Positions 1 through 10,842 of a stretch of DNA of 64,000 nucleotides are shown piece by piece. The DNA lies in the NCBI GenBank assembly GCA_963575645.1, contig OY754467.1, positions 52,051,108-52,115,107 on the forward strand, in the 5' to 3' direction. The notes beneath the pieces are model-generated. The model was not told where the DNA came from, made no database searches, and was given only the letters and a program-made list of their open reading frames with translations. This DNA comes from Xanthostigma xanthostigma. Lineage: Eukaryota; Arthropoda; Insecta; Raphidioptera; Raphidiidae. Every line of letters starts with the position of its first letter. The stretch's first letter is position 1. Position numbers and translations under genes: made by a program.

Positions 1-127
1 CGTGTACCTACAATAAATGGAAAAATTAAAGGTACTTACAATACAGGGAATTTCGGAAATGTTTGCATTTTCTCCATCTCTGATTCCTGCAGAAAAGTAT
101 CGTTTAAATATTATTTAAAAAAAAAAC

Positions 128-449
128 GAGTGTGCTTTAGACCACACGACTGAAGTAAAACTTCTTCCTGCCATAATTTGTTGTTATTCACCCGAAAATT
201 CACAAAATATCAACTAACAAATTTACAATTTTATTCACTTTAAACGTAGAATATTTAATGTATTGAACAAAATATTAATTTATAAAATTGTTCAAGAACG
301 AAATGAAATGACGAAATAATCAAGAAATCACCGTTTGCGTAACGCTATTCCGTTCGCCTCGCCCGATCACACAATTTTTGTAACGCTCTCGTCACGCATT
401 CACCAGCTTACTCCCCAAGTCAAGCGAAAAGAAGTTTTACTTCAAAAAC
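128..449 (-). mobile_element. MITE of the AAGTAAAACTTCTT family
   Basis: The ends 'ctttagaccacacgactgaa' and 'gaagttttacttcaaaaa' bound an AT-rich interior. The interior from about 195 to 310 is the reverse complement of 15115-15225 in a second full copy. Confidence 0.65.
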
Positions 450-944
450 ACAATTCTGGTAAAGAATAGATTTAAAAAAAATTTTTTAAATGACGCTTTA
501 TATTTTTACCTTCAACACTAACAATTGCTACAAACAATAAACCCACAAAATTGACTAAGATCCCCATTGTCGGATTTACTATAGCTATACTAAAGAAGTA
601 TAACTGGCGTACGCTTAAATACTGCTGTGAAAATATAGTTTATATTTTTTACCTCACGTTCGTAATTCGTTAATAAATCTTATCTTAATATTAAGAACAA
701 GTAAATAACACGTAGAAGAAAAAACACGTTTGTAATAAAATTCTTCTATGATGGTAAAAAATATTATTAAGATATAAATGTATAAATAATTTAAGCAATA
801 CAAGCAGGGACGGATGGGGATTTATTATCCCTCGAATTTTCGAAATCTGTTGGCAAAATCCATATACTTTTATTCTATACTGAGCATAGGAATAAAATCG
901 CAATCAAACCATATACTTCTGTCTTTTTTTAAGCTGTAAGCACT

Positions 945-1033
945 GGCGTATCCAGGAGGGCAAAACAAGCACGGGGGACCCGACTTAAGAAATTTCTAAT
1001 TTGCCCCCTCCTGGGCCAAAAGCTGGATACGCC
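945..1033. repeat. Foldback repeat, 89 bp
   Basis: GGCGTATCCAG (945-955) and CTGGATACGCC (1023-1033) are perfect inverted ends. The inner parts GGAGGGCAA and TTGCCCCCTCC also pair. A small MITE or foldback. Confidence 0.7.
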
Positions 1034-1194
1034 CATGTTAACGTCATAGAAAAAAACAAAGTTTTAGAAACAGAGATACTTTATTCAGATTGAATGTAAG
1101 TACTTCAGCCAATTCTATCATCGGAGAAATCAGGGAATTACACCGAAGAAAGAGACGCAGATATATTTTCGATACGCTTTGTTGCGTTCACTCA

Positions 1195-1352
1195 CCGCAC
1201 ATTGAGTAGATAGGCAAATGATTCATATAGTTAATTATTGAGATATTATCAAAAATGAATTGTACAGCAATGTATGCTGGGTTGCCTAGACCATGGGCAA
1301 TTAAAGCACATTGAGTGGATAGGCAATGTGAATGATTCATAGTTAATAGATA
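1195..1352 (+). repeat. Imperfect direct repeat
   Basis: 'cacattgagtagataggcaa' at about 1197 recurs as 'cacattgagtggataggcaa' at about 1308, each followed by 'atgattcat...agttaat'. Nothing else is seen in the 455-1700 stretch. Confidence 0.6.
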
Positions 1353-1699
1353 TATGGTTGGGTAACAAATGTCATATCCTAACCTAGAAATGCGTAATAG
1401 CAATACGTTGATACCATATATTGGTTGATACTGTTTTGTATTTTATTAATTAAAAATAAGTCGAGTATCCATGAGTTACTATAATAATAATATGCTCTTT
1501 CAAAATTACATTGGGGCTTTCCGACGACCAAGTAGTTTTAACAAATATTAACATGCACATTGCACACTAATGACATCGGACGATTTCTTTTTAATCTTTA
1601 AAGCCTTGGTTCTTATCTCCGCTATATAATAGATTTATGACTGTTATACTTATAAAAAAATCCGTAAGGAAAGATCAGCTGAACCTCTACAACTTGTTA

Positions 1700-1960
1700 A
1701 TATTCGGAACCCAAAAGAATGGTGAGACCTCTGGTGAGGAATGCGTCGAACTGCTGGGTTTTTGACAGGTAAACTATAGACATAAGGTAAACATTGATTT
1801 AGAAAGTTAACGCATGATAGAAGCTAGGTCTAGCCTCCATCATGCGCTCCTAAATCAATGTTTACCTTATGTCTCTATAGTTTACCTGTCAAAAACCCTC
1901 TTATGGCAGTTCGGCGCATTTTTCACCAGAGGTCTCACCATTCCTTTGGGTTCCGAATAT
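1700..1960. repeat. Palindromic MITE, 261 bp
   Basis: The arm 'atattcggaacccaaaagaa' then 'tggtgagacctctggtga' is inverted at 1915-1960. Inner arms 'gacataaggtaaacattgat' (about 1779) and 'atcaatgtttaccttatgtc' (about 1854) also pair. Confidence 0.85.
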
Positions 1961-2381
1961 CTTGTTCAAAATAATTTTCGTTGAAATTATTCATAAAGCG
2001 CTACTTTCTTGTTTTTTTCAGATTTTTTATCACATGGTTGTAAAGTTAGAGAGGAGACACATTATAAACAAGTTTGTTACGAAAATTGATGACGGAAAAA
2101 ATTTCATATTTAATTAAGAAATAAGATTTTATTAAATTTAAAGATTTTTCAAAAATAAGTTTGCAAAATTAGAACCATTTCATAAAAAATAACAAACATA
2201 TTTAACGAGGAGCAAATATTAATGAAATATCTAACGTCATGTTAATATCTGATAGACGGTGTGTGTAAATGTAACTAAATTCAACAACATAATTAATAAC
2301 GAAACTCTCATAGTTCGTCCCACTAAAAATAAAGACCATAATTCGAAACTTTTAGGGCTGAACTTAGCAACAATATTTTTT

Positions 2382-2387
2382 TTTATT
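2382..2387 (-). terminator. NFXL1 poly(A) signal
   Basis: AATAAA on the minus strand, about 56 nt beyond the NFXL1 stop codon. This implies a very short 3' untranslated region. Confidence 0.65.
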
Positions 2388-2442
2388 TAATCAAATGAGT
2401 ACAAACACAGATAAATAGACAAACAAAACTTACAAAACTAAA

Positions 2443-2859
2443 TCACTCTTTCAATACAATAAAAATAGCAAACAAAACAATCGCAATAATAGGAATAATA
2501 TACCAGTACTTTTTGAATAAAGATACTTCTTCATCTTGATAGTATTCTCGCTTTTTCTTGTATTTCTTCTTAGAATGAAATTTCTTTTCAAATTCTTCTA
2601 TTTCTCTTTGGTTTTTTTGTTCCTCTTCAAGTTTCTTTTGTTGAAGTTCTAATTCCCGTATTTTTTTAAGCTCCTCCTTCTTCTGTACGCAGACTTCATC
2701 ACATTCTACAACAGCGTTACCACTTCGTACCACTTCACAATGGAAATCTTTTTTTAATCTTCGACACGAACAATAAACTTTAACTTTTTTGTGACACAGT
2801 TCTTCATCCGGACACGAGCCTGAATGGCAGTTGCTTTTGCATCGATGACCACACGTATA
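2443..2859 (-). CDS. NFXL1: NFXL1 exon 10, last finger, coiled coil, membrane anchor and stop
   Basis: Residues 708-845 and TGA. The acceptor TTTTCAG precedes [16 protein letters not shown], the last finger. A highly charged [20 protein letters not shown] segment with coiled-coil character follows. The protein ends in a hydrophobic stretch ([19 protein letters not shown] then KE) that fits a tail anchor. An upstream in-frame Met at 2877 is intronic, because the acceptor lies between it and the finger. Confidence 0.92.
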   Translation of the reverse strand, partial: YTCGHRCKSNCHSGSCPDEELCHKKVKVYCSCRRLKKDFHCEVVRSGNAVVECDEVCVQKKEELKKIRELELQQKKLEEEQKNQREIEEFEKKFHSKKKYKKKREYYQDEEVSLFKKYWYIIPIIAIVLFAIFIVLKE

Positions 2860-5800
2860 CTGAAAATCCAAAATCATAATTTTTCAAACCGACTTACGCA
2901 AGGAAGAAGGTTATGATTCATGAAAACTTAAAAAACTTACATTTTTGGGGCACTGATTTCCGCAAGACTTCATACGATCTTGATTTTCCGTCACAGTCCA
3001 ATCTCCGCACGGTACGTACAATTGATTCAGACCGCAATGGCATTTGATACGCATTATGTGTTTGCAAGGTGGGCACAGGCCTGAATGACACGGTTTTGGA
3101 CAAGTATGTGTACAGCCTTCAGGTCTCGGCTTCAAACAACCAGTTTCGCATGATTCACAATTAGAGCCCGCCTACAAGAAAAAAAAAAGAAGACATCTTG
3201 AAAATCCCACAATAATAAACTAACCAATGAATTTTAGATACACTGATGACTGATTTACCATATTAAAAATAAATAGTTATTATGTTGCTATAATATTGTG
3301 AAACACACATTTTTGGCATTATACTATGGCATTTGAAAAATTTACTATTCAAATAATGTCACTGTCGGGATTCAAACCAGAATCTTCCATTATCGCGGCG
3401 GCTGAATTATCATTCATTCTATAGTGACATATCTAAACTACCATATTTCTCATAATAAAGCATATTTGCAACAGTAGGTATTTCAGAACATCCGCGAGCC
3501 AATTATACATTAAGCATCTTAGGCTATGAATCTCCACTCAATCGAGAGTGAATCAAAGATAATATCATCAGGAATCTCGCTAATCTATAGTCTAATAGCT
3601 ATTTATTTGTAAATTAAGACCCTTAGGTTCTTGTGACCATAACAAAACCATAAGCTATGATTATTATCAATCTTAAGGAGGTTGAGCCGTTTTACGAAGA
3701 TAATGAAAAAAATCTGAAATAAAGTTTTTTTAATAGATTTTTTTATGACAAAATTTTCTGTAAAAAATCCAAAATCATTAGGAGATTTATAAAGTTAAAA
3801 ATTAAAAAAAACTTTTTCGTGTAGTTTTATGGAAAATATGTCAACCTAGCATGCAAACGGCACATTTTAATTTTTTGCAAATAACCAAATAATGTCAACA
3901 GTTCCGAAAACTAACTATGTAAAGCATCTATGTCTTACGCATATTTTAATGTTTTTTCCAATTTAATTAGGAGACTTTTAATCAATAAAAAAAATATTAA
4001 ACCTTAGCACTTTTCGATTATGGTCTTTTATTCTTGACAATTTTAACTGAATTTTCAACTTTTTAATGATTTAATTTTAATTTTTATTACTTCTAATTTC
4101 TTTTTTTAATTATTTACTGCAAAAAATATGTAAAATACAGATATTCACATAATTTTAATTTTATTAACTTAACTTTGTACAAAAAATTCAAAAGTTAGTC
4201 CATTAAGTAAAATACTGAAATAATTAATTAATATTAAAAAAATTATTCATTTATGCCTTTATGACAATAATTTATTAGTATCATTAACTTATAACCTTTT
4301 GTAAAAAATTATTATGGAAAAGTTCCCATTTAGAATTGGGCTTACTTTTGATTGGGACTGTAACGCATCAACCTCCTTAAACTATAAAAATGCAAGACGA
4401 AGACTTTCACGTTTTCTATTCATTTATTGACTTGAACAGGAACTGATGATATTGAATTTTTGACATGATAACGTCTTATAAATTGATGAAACACCAGCTG
4501 CACGCACGAAAAAGTGTAACGCCGTAACGTTCCGCCTGACCCTGTGCGTGCAAGCGAGAGCGCAGTATAAGCGATAGAGAGTCGGTAAAAATATAGTTTG
4601 ACAGCTACTAAAATTTAGGTTATGTATTATTAAATATTATATTCGAGCGGAATACGTTATCACGTAAAACTATCGTCCGTAAACCGACTTTACAAACAAC
4701 CAATGTTTTCTAAAACAATTAACTATTTACCATAATTTCATCCGATGCATTTTCAACGACATGGCACGGTCGACTGCAACTGTGATTGCCACACTGCAAC
4801 TGGCGACCGCAACTTCGTTGGCACGACGAAGGTTGCGATAAGTGACAAGGCCAGTCTGCTGTCTCGTGTCCGCCCAAACAAGTAACAGGCACTGGCACAA
4901 CACACTCCGGACAGGGAAGACGTTTGAATTCACGTTGCGAAGCGCTATGCTGCTCAAAAGGCACCAACGGTTTGTCTTCGACTTTAACTGCAGAATGACA
5001 CGGAAGTGGGCACAGATGATCGCAAGAAGTTCGCGGTTTATTGCAGATCTGTTCGCACGGAGGACAGCTGCCAAAATGGCAGTTATGAGCTTCTCTTTTC
5101 GGATGGTGACAATTGGGAGGTGTCCTGCAATCAAAAACATATTAATTATGTCATGCAGCTTATAAATTAGCATAATGTTCAGGTCCAATAATAATAATGA
5201 TCGAAAAATGCGACATTTCGTTTCTTAGCTTACCTGCATTGTTTACTGCATCGTGGAGGATGGGTTTTCTTTTGTTTACCACACGGTACAGTGATTGAAG
5301 TTTGCCCACAACGACATTTGACGGTCGCAGTTCGTGGACACGGATAGCACGGACCTCTATGGCATGCCGAAGTGCATTTGTGGGCACCGCAGCGCAAAGT
5401 CTTATCGCATAATTTATCACAAGGTGGGCAGTTTCCGTCACAACACTATAAAATATTTAAGGCATAAATCAAATAGGTAGAGGAACTCTTTCTAAATCCA
5501 CACTTTTCTAACATGAATTATTCATCCGTGAATCGAATTTCTCAGTTCAAGTCTCTTGAATCAATGAATTATTGTTTTTTCAACCGTCTATAATTTATAA
5601 TATTATTTTTATAAGTAACTAAATTATATACACTTGACATTAAATCTGTTTCAGTACAACAATGGTCTTGTTCTACTATTTATAACAAAAATTTACATAA
5701 TGCCACTATTATAATAAGGTATGAAAATATCTAATACTGCTATGCAGTCTCAAAATACAAGAAAATCGGGATGAGAAGTTATAATTTTAGTTACAAGTAA

Positions 5801-8800
5801 AGAGATAAATCTGTGGTTGCAAGTTAATCTTATTAGTTATAGCTTAAGATGCTTGACAATAGATGGCTTGTACCACGCCATCTATTGGCGCCCACCAAAA
5901 GTGACCTCATTTTGGTTCACTGGAAACCAATCTTCCTAATTTTTTAATCAATGGTTATAGTCAGATTTATTTCGATTTGCACATATGGATCGGAAAATAC
6001 GTGAATTAATATGTATTTATCTTAAAATTAAGTTTTTTTGTAGTTCTGCGATAATGTCTTACAAAGTTATAAATTTAAAATAACAAAAAAAAAGTGAGCT
6101 ATCGTGGGACGCCCCCAGTACCTAACTAAATATCGCTTTGTACTTAAATTTTACCCTGTAACTAAATTTTGCCCTATCATCTACTAAATTTAGCCGTCAT
6201 CTAACGAAATTCTAAAAAACTAAATATCGCGCTGAAATTAAATTTTACCCTGTAACAAAATTTTGTCATGAACTTTGTTACCTTTAACAAAAACCAAGTT
6301 ATAATCCAATACATACACAAAGCAATCGTCACGCGCTGTCATCTAACAAAATTTCACCCTGTTATTTAGATGTCGCCTTCGACTAAAGCCATATTCAATC
6401 CAGCGCACACAAACGTAACATCCGCCCATAAAAGTGTCGCGCCAATTGCACGGTTTTACTCCCAACCAAACGCGCCATTAGATGTTTCACGTTAAAAAAA
6501 AACCGGATATCTAACAAAACAGTTATTACTGCAAATGGACATACCTTACGATTACACTGATGTTTGAAGCAATCTTTAATACTCTTGCATTTAACATCAC
6601 ACAAATATTCCTTTGAACACTGCACTTCCTTTGTATGTAAACCGCAGCGGCAGGATTTAGTAACAACTTCCCGACACTATAAAAAAAATCATAATTCATC
6701 AGTTAAATAACACTACCACAGATATAGTACGCGCGACGAATCTAAAAGGCTCGGAAGTTAGATGCGAATGCAGGCTTGTACAGCCTGTTGAAAAACTACA
6801 AACTCGCAACTCAACAAAACTAACATAGCAATAACAACTTGACAATAGCGTACTCGACTGTACTTTAAAGCAGGAAAGCGACAAGTGACAAAGGCAACGA
6901 GCGATCACGGCCAATCACCAACGAGCGCACGTTCCGTGCAGGTAGCTGGTGGGTGTCTCAACGGCTCTAAATTGCGCCTTTCCGACGCTGTTTGTGACTA
7001 ACTTCCGAACCTTTTAGATCTGTGGCGCGTATTATATTTATGATAATCGTAGAATCAATAAATAAAGCGAGATACATCCATGATAAGCCCCAATATTTCA
7101 TTAACTTAAAATTAACTGAAGAAATAAAGAAGTAAACTTTTTAGAATTTCATATTATCCCTATCCAACAGAACGTTATATTGTACGGAAGATTAAAAGTA
7201 GGTAATTAAACACTTACAGTACCGCACTTGCTTCTGTGACAGCGTTCGGAACATTTATGAGCCCCACAATCGAGCATTTTAGCACATGTATCGCCGCAAG
7301 TAGGTACTTCTTCGGTACAAGGCAACTGGTAAGTCGTCTTGCCACACGGACAAAAGCGAGTTTTTGCATTGGGACAATCTCCGCAAGGACCCGAGTGACA
7401 CTTTTCTTCACATTTATGGTTTCCGCACGATAAAAATTTACTACAAATCTAAAAGAGAACAGTTATTTTACTTACTTTCCACGTACCAAATTAGAAGAAC
7501 TGAATAATTTTTTTGGAGCCAACCTTTTCGCATTTCCAATGTGGTGAAGCACATTCTCTCATCTGAGTTTTGTCCCCGCAATCGCATTTCTGCTGGCTTT
7601 GTTTGGGACACTTTGCACACTCGCCACTGTGACACTTTTGAACACAAGAATGGCGTCCACATGCCAATAAGCGATTACACTTTTTGCCGCACGACCAGTC
7701 TTTAGTACTACACCTTTGTAATCGTGTGTCCCCTTTACAAAAACATTCTGACCGGACAGTCTTTGGACAAGGTGGACACGGTCCTAAATACGTAAATATT
7801 ATTTTTAGTTTATGATTACATAAAGTTCTTTGATATAATACGCGCCACGAATCTAAAAAGGCTCGGCAGTTAGCTGCTAATGCGGGCTTGCGCTTGTACA
7901 GTCTGTTGAAAAACTACAAACTCGCAACTCAACAAAACTAAAATAACAACTTGACAATAGCGTAATCGACTGTACTTTAAAGCGACAAGTGACAAAGGCA
8001 ACGAGCGATCACGACCAATCACCGACGAGCGCACGTTCCGTGCAGGTAGCTGGGAGGTGGTGGGAGTCTTAACGGCTCTAAAATGTGCCTTTGCCACGCT
8101 GTTTGTGACTAACTTTCGAACCTTTTAGATCCGTGGCGCGTATTATAATTCTCGCGTATTTTGTGCTTCTTGAATTTCTGTTTGCCTGGTTATCAATATT
8201 GCAGTTACAATATCTTAGTATATTTAGTAATTTATCATATTTGATACCTTTTAATTTACTTTGGAAATTTTATTGAGAATTTTAAATTAATCTTTTACGT
8301 ATAAACTTGTAGTGCGAATAATTTTTACTCTAATTTAGTGTAAATTGCGTTCATCTGATATGCAATGGGGACCGTGCATGAAACATAAAGGCAGCACTAC
8401 TGCCGAAGTTGGCGTTCTCTAGTATCTAATTAATGAAGTAAATGGGATCAAACAATGAAAAGTATTTGAAAAAATGAAAAAAATAAGAGTACACATTTCA
8501 GCCTGTAATTAATACTCGTGTACATGGAGAGAATAGCTTAAAAGCCAAAAAATGATATAATTTTAGTCATGTATATGATGTTTTAGAACGTTATTTAAAT
8601 GGGCAAGTTGTCATAACCGCAAAGTTGTATCACAAACAACTGTGTCTAAAGAGTATAATGTAAAAATTACGCTATGTATAAAGAATTTCTTCTTTATAAT
8701 ATAATATTTTGTATAATATTAGTTTTTTACTTTGTAATTTACTTATATTTTCGATAACTGAAAAGCAAACTGTCACTAATTGACATATAAATGCAATTTT

Positions 8801-10349
8801 TTTAATCACAAGCCTGTTCATAATATCTAATATATAAAATTCTCGTGTCACAGTTTTTGTTGCCATACTCCTCCGAAACGCCTCGACCGATTTTGATGAA
8901 ATTTTTTGTGCTTATCCGGTATCTATGAGAATCGGCCAACATCTATTTTTCATCCCCCTAAATGTTAGGGGTAGTCCACCCCTAATTTTTTTTTTTTATT
9001 TTTTAGACAAAATTTTTAATTTCTATTTTTTTATGATACAACATACAAAAATACATACAATCCTCAATTTTCACCCTTCTACGATCAACCCTTATTTTTT
9101 AATAGCCATTTTAGTAATTTAATCATTTTTCCTCTCTGGTCGAAAACTGATCAATCGTCATTTAATTAGTTATCCCCGCCAGATGTCTACAGGTGTCACT
9201 TCGCCAACATCTATTTTTCATCCCCCTAAATGTTAGGGGTAGTCCACCCCTAAATTTTTTTTCTTCCTTCCCCATTCGTTCTTTTGCACCGGGCACGACG
9301 GCGCAGCCGGAGTGCTCGACATACACACATATACGTCCATGTATATTTTAAAATAAATAAAATAGATAGATAGATGTTCCAATTAAATTGTTTTATTATT
9401 TCACTTTATACGTAGCGAAGCACGTACAGGGCCGCTAGTATCATTATATTTTGAATAAATGCTCCCATAAAATAAACATTTTTACCACCAGTTGGCGCGA
9501 AAGTCAGGAAGCTCGGTCCCCATATTATACTATCTTTAAAATTTACCTGGATGGCATAAAAGCAAGCATTTGTGTCCGCAATCAGGCAATAAAGGTTTTT
9601 CGCAGTTTTCGCCACAGGAATGAGGAATCTGCCATGGATGGAATGGTGGATCGGTTGTTTTTCCACAAAAGCAGTCATATTTTTTCGGAATGTTTTCGGG
9701 ATCATATTCATATCGGCATTTCGGACATCCCCACTTAAAAACCGGTGAAGCATTGCGGGGCAAGTCTTCGTGTGCTAATTTTTGATGAACGATACTATCT
9801 TTTGCCCAACGTTGGATGCATTGCAAATGAAAAAAACAGTAACATTGCAAGCAGCTCCAAATCTACAAGGAAAAAAAAAGGTAAACCAAAATTATATTTG
9901 CACTCCAAAATCCACCCCAAGAGTACTTACAGCTTCAGATCTTTTTACAGATGCAATGCAAATAAGACATGTCGCAGCACCCGATAAAAATATATTTTCA
10001 ATAAATTGCTGAGTTCGCCCCAAATCTGCTTTTTGACCAGTCGTTTGCGAATAATTTCTTAGTACAGTATCTACAAAAACAAAATATACAACTGTTTTTT
10101 TTTTTGCATAATAAAGCAGATAGGTGCCAGAATAAGATTCTAACCTAAAATACTATTTGACTCCAAATCCTCTTCTTCAGACGAATAGTCAAATTCCTTA
10201 ATATGTTTTTGAACTGAAGCTTGTAACTGTATTTGAGCTTCACGGAACTTTTTCTCGGCTGAAAATTGCGAGGAATTTTGAGAACTAGACCTGTTTACAC
10301 TGCGATTTCCCCCCCGGTTCCAAACTGATTTAGAATTTCGGTCACTCAT
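2443..10349 (-). CDS. NFXL1: NFXL1-like NFX1-type zinc finger protein, complete, 10 coding exons
   Basis: Ten coding exons (10145-10349, 9931-10070, 9547-9862, 7524-7783, 7218-7448, 6545-6676, 5234-5445, 4731-5124, 2941-3171, 2443-2859) join in phase to 2538 nt, 845 residues plus TGA; human NFXL1 is about 911. The order is a Ser/Asn/Gln-rich N-terminus (1-68), a RING-like finger (C103, C106, C119, C122, H127, C130, C161, C164), about ten NFX1-type Cys/His repeats (roughly 200-730) with cores such as [15 protein letters not shown] and [15 protein letters not shown], a charged Lys/Glu coiled coil (about 750-810), and a hydrophobic anchor in the last 21 residues. The anchor and missing R3H domain favour NFXL1 over NFX1/shuttle craft. 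Family members are putative transcription or ubiquitin-ligase factors; the anchor suggests a membrane location (inference). All junctions are GT-AG. It is divergent from the cytohesin gene. Confidence 0.93.
2941..3171 (-). CDS. NFXL1: NFXL1 exon 9, NFX1-type zinc fingers
   Basis: Residues 631-707, 77 codons in phase 0. It contains [18 protein letters not shown] and runs to [10 protein letters not shown]. The acceptor is TTCTTGTAG and the donor is AAT|GTAAG. Confidence 0.92.
3674..4380. mobile_element. AT-rich element with TTAA and 13-bp inverted ends, NFXL1 intron 8
   Basis: TTAAGGAGGTTGA (3674) and TCAACCTCCTTAA (ending 4380) bound about 700 bp of AT-rich DNA without a frame. The TTAA at both ends could be a target duplication of piggyBac type, but the inner ends do not start CCC, so the family is open. 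Confidence 0.5.
4458..4702 (+). mobile_element. MITE of the GACGTGATAACGTC family, NFXL1 intron 8
   Basis: The left end is 'tttttgacatgataacgtct' and the right end 'acgttatcacgtaaaactat' then 'cgtccgtaaaccgac'. The inside carries 'gcacgcacgaaaaagtgtaa'. Confidence 0.7.
4731..5124 (-). CDS. NFXL1: NFXL1 exon 8, NFX1-type zinc fingers
   Basis: Residues 499-630, the longest central exon. It contains [16 protein letters not shown], a stretch without cysteines ([19 protein letters not shown]) and [11 protein letters not shown]. The donor is ATG|GTAAAT. Confidence 0.92.
5234..5445 (-). CDS. NFXL1: NFXL1 exon 7, NFX1-type zinc fingers
   Basis: Residues 429 to the first two bases of codon 499. It contains [13 protein letters not shown] and [19 protein letters not shown]. 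The donor is CAG|GTAAGC, and the split codon becomes Arg. Confidence 0.93.
6545..6676 (-). CDS. NFXL1: NFXL1 exon 6
   Basis: Residues 385-428, 44 codons in phase 0. It begins [20 protein letters not shown] and ends at CFKHQCNRK. The donor is AAG|GTATGT. Confidence 0.92.
6723..7035 (-). mobile_element. MITE of the TATAATACGCGCC family, NFXL1 intron 5
   Basis: Terminal inverted repeats of about 35 bp (GCGCG...ATCTAAAAGG...GGAAGTTAG) flank a 310-bp body with 'gcgatcacggccaatcacc'. The body has no real coding sequence. Confidence 0.75.
7218..7448 (-). CDS. NFXL1: NFXL1 exon 5, NFX1-type zinc fingers
   Basis: Residues 308-384, exactly 77 codons in phase 0. It holds two repeats, [19 protein letters not shown] and [17 protein letters not shown]. 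The donor is GTAAGTG. Confidence 0.93.
7524..7783 (-). CDS. NFXL1: NFXL1 exon 4, NFX1-type zinc fingers
   Basis: Residues 221-307. It opens with [16 protein letters not shown] and contains [19 protein letters not shown]. The phase-consistent donor is AAG|GTTGGC, weaker than the other donors of the gene. A strong GTAAGT lies further on but only after an in-frame stop, so GTTGGC is preferred. Confidence 0.88.
7834..8147 (-). mobile_element. MITE of the TATAATACGCGCC family, NFXL1 intron 3
   Basis: Second copy, same orientation as 6723-7035, with ends TATAATACGCGCCACG and CGTGGCGCGTATTATA. It has small deletions around 'ctttaaagcgacaagtg'. Confidence 0.8.
8826..9438 (+). mobile_element. Non-autonomous Helitron in NFXL1 intron 3
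   Basis: The left end is A|TCTAATATATAAAATTC and the right end CTAG|T, the Helitron signature (5' TC, 3' CTRR, insertion between A and T). A hairpin (TACGT...ACGTA) lies just before GGGCCGCTAG. The block 'ctaaatgttaggggtagtcc' is repeated at 8959 and 9226. There is no coding sequence. Confidence 0.75.
9547..9862 (-). CDS. NFXL1: NFXL1 exon 3, rest of RING-like finger and first NFX1 repeat
   Basis: Residues 116-220. It begins [19 protein letters not shown] and continues to GCPKC, which completes the C4HC3-like finger. It then runs into [12 protein letters not shown], the start of the first NFX1-type repeat, which is split by the intron at CCA G|GT. Confidence 0.94.
9931..10070 (-). CDS. NFXL1: NFXL1 exon 2, start of RING-like finger
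   Basis: Residues 69-115. The sequence [20 protein letters not shown] holds the first RING cysteine pair (C103, C106). The acceptor is TTTTTGTAG and the donor is GTAAGT. The exon completes codon 69 and ends on a codon boundary. Confidence 0.92.
10145..10349 (-). CDS. NFXL1: NFXL1 exon 1
   Basis: It encodes residues 1-68 plus one base of codon 69. The ATG is at 10349-10347 and starts [10 protein letters not shown]. The segment is low complexity (Ser, Asn, Gln, Arg) and ends in an acidic [11 protein letters not shown] patch. The donor is AG|GTTAGA. Confidence 0.88.
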
Positions 10350-10772
10350 TTCGTTTAGTTCTAAATCTCACTTAATACACGGTACCAGTATTTTTAGCTC
10401 ACCATAATTACGTGTTTATCCCATATCTAATGGGCAAACTGGCTATATAATAGATTAGATTGCATTAAAAATACGAACACGTAAACGTGACGTTTCATTT
10501 ACTATCGCCAACTCAAAACTCTCCTCCTTTCAGAAAGTGGTGACGACGATCAGAGAACACGACGATTTGGAGGAGGTTTTTTACTCCTGAATATATTTAC
10601 AAATTTTAACCTTCATGGTTTTCAAAACTTTTAGTGAATGCATGGTTTTGCCACCGTGGCGCTGCTTGTATAAAATGGCGGAGGCAGCAATGGCCGTTGT
10701 CAATTGAATTGTATAAGAATATTTTAAAATAGTTTTTGTGTGTTGTGAATTATTAATTTATAGTGCTTAGAA
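10350..10772. promoter_or_regulatory. Two-way promoter between NFXL1 and cytohesin
   Basis: The 423 bp between the two divergent start codons must hold both 5' ends, unless untranslated exons lie elsewhere. On the plus strand, TATAAAA at 10669-10675 overlaps AAAATGGCGGAGG, which resembles a YY1/Pho site (ATGGC core) and sits about 95 nt upstream of the cytohesin ATG. No matching TATA box is evident for NFXL1. Shared use is inferred from spacing only. Confidence 0.6.
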
Positions 10773-10842
10773 ATGTTAGCCGATTACGAAAGTGCAAGCA
10801 TGGGTTCTTCATCACATGCTGTGGATACGTTCAGTCCATCAG
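10773..10842 (+). CDS. step: Cytohesin coding exon 1
   Basis: It encodes MLADYESASMGSSSHAVDTF then SPS plus one base. The start context is AGAAATGT and the donor is CAG|GTAAAT. This N-terminal tail is not conserved in the family. Confidence 0.78.

Noticed and set aside
4842-5165. 107-codon plus-strand frame
   Set aside because: It is the antisense shadow of NFXL1 exon 8.
9406-9753. 115-codon minus-strand frame
   Set aside because: It is an alternative frame across NFXL1 exon 3 and its intron. The RING and NFX1 motifs are in the other frame.
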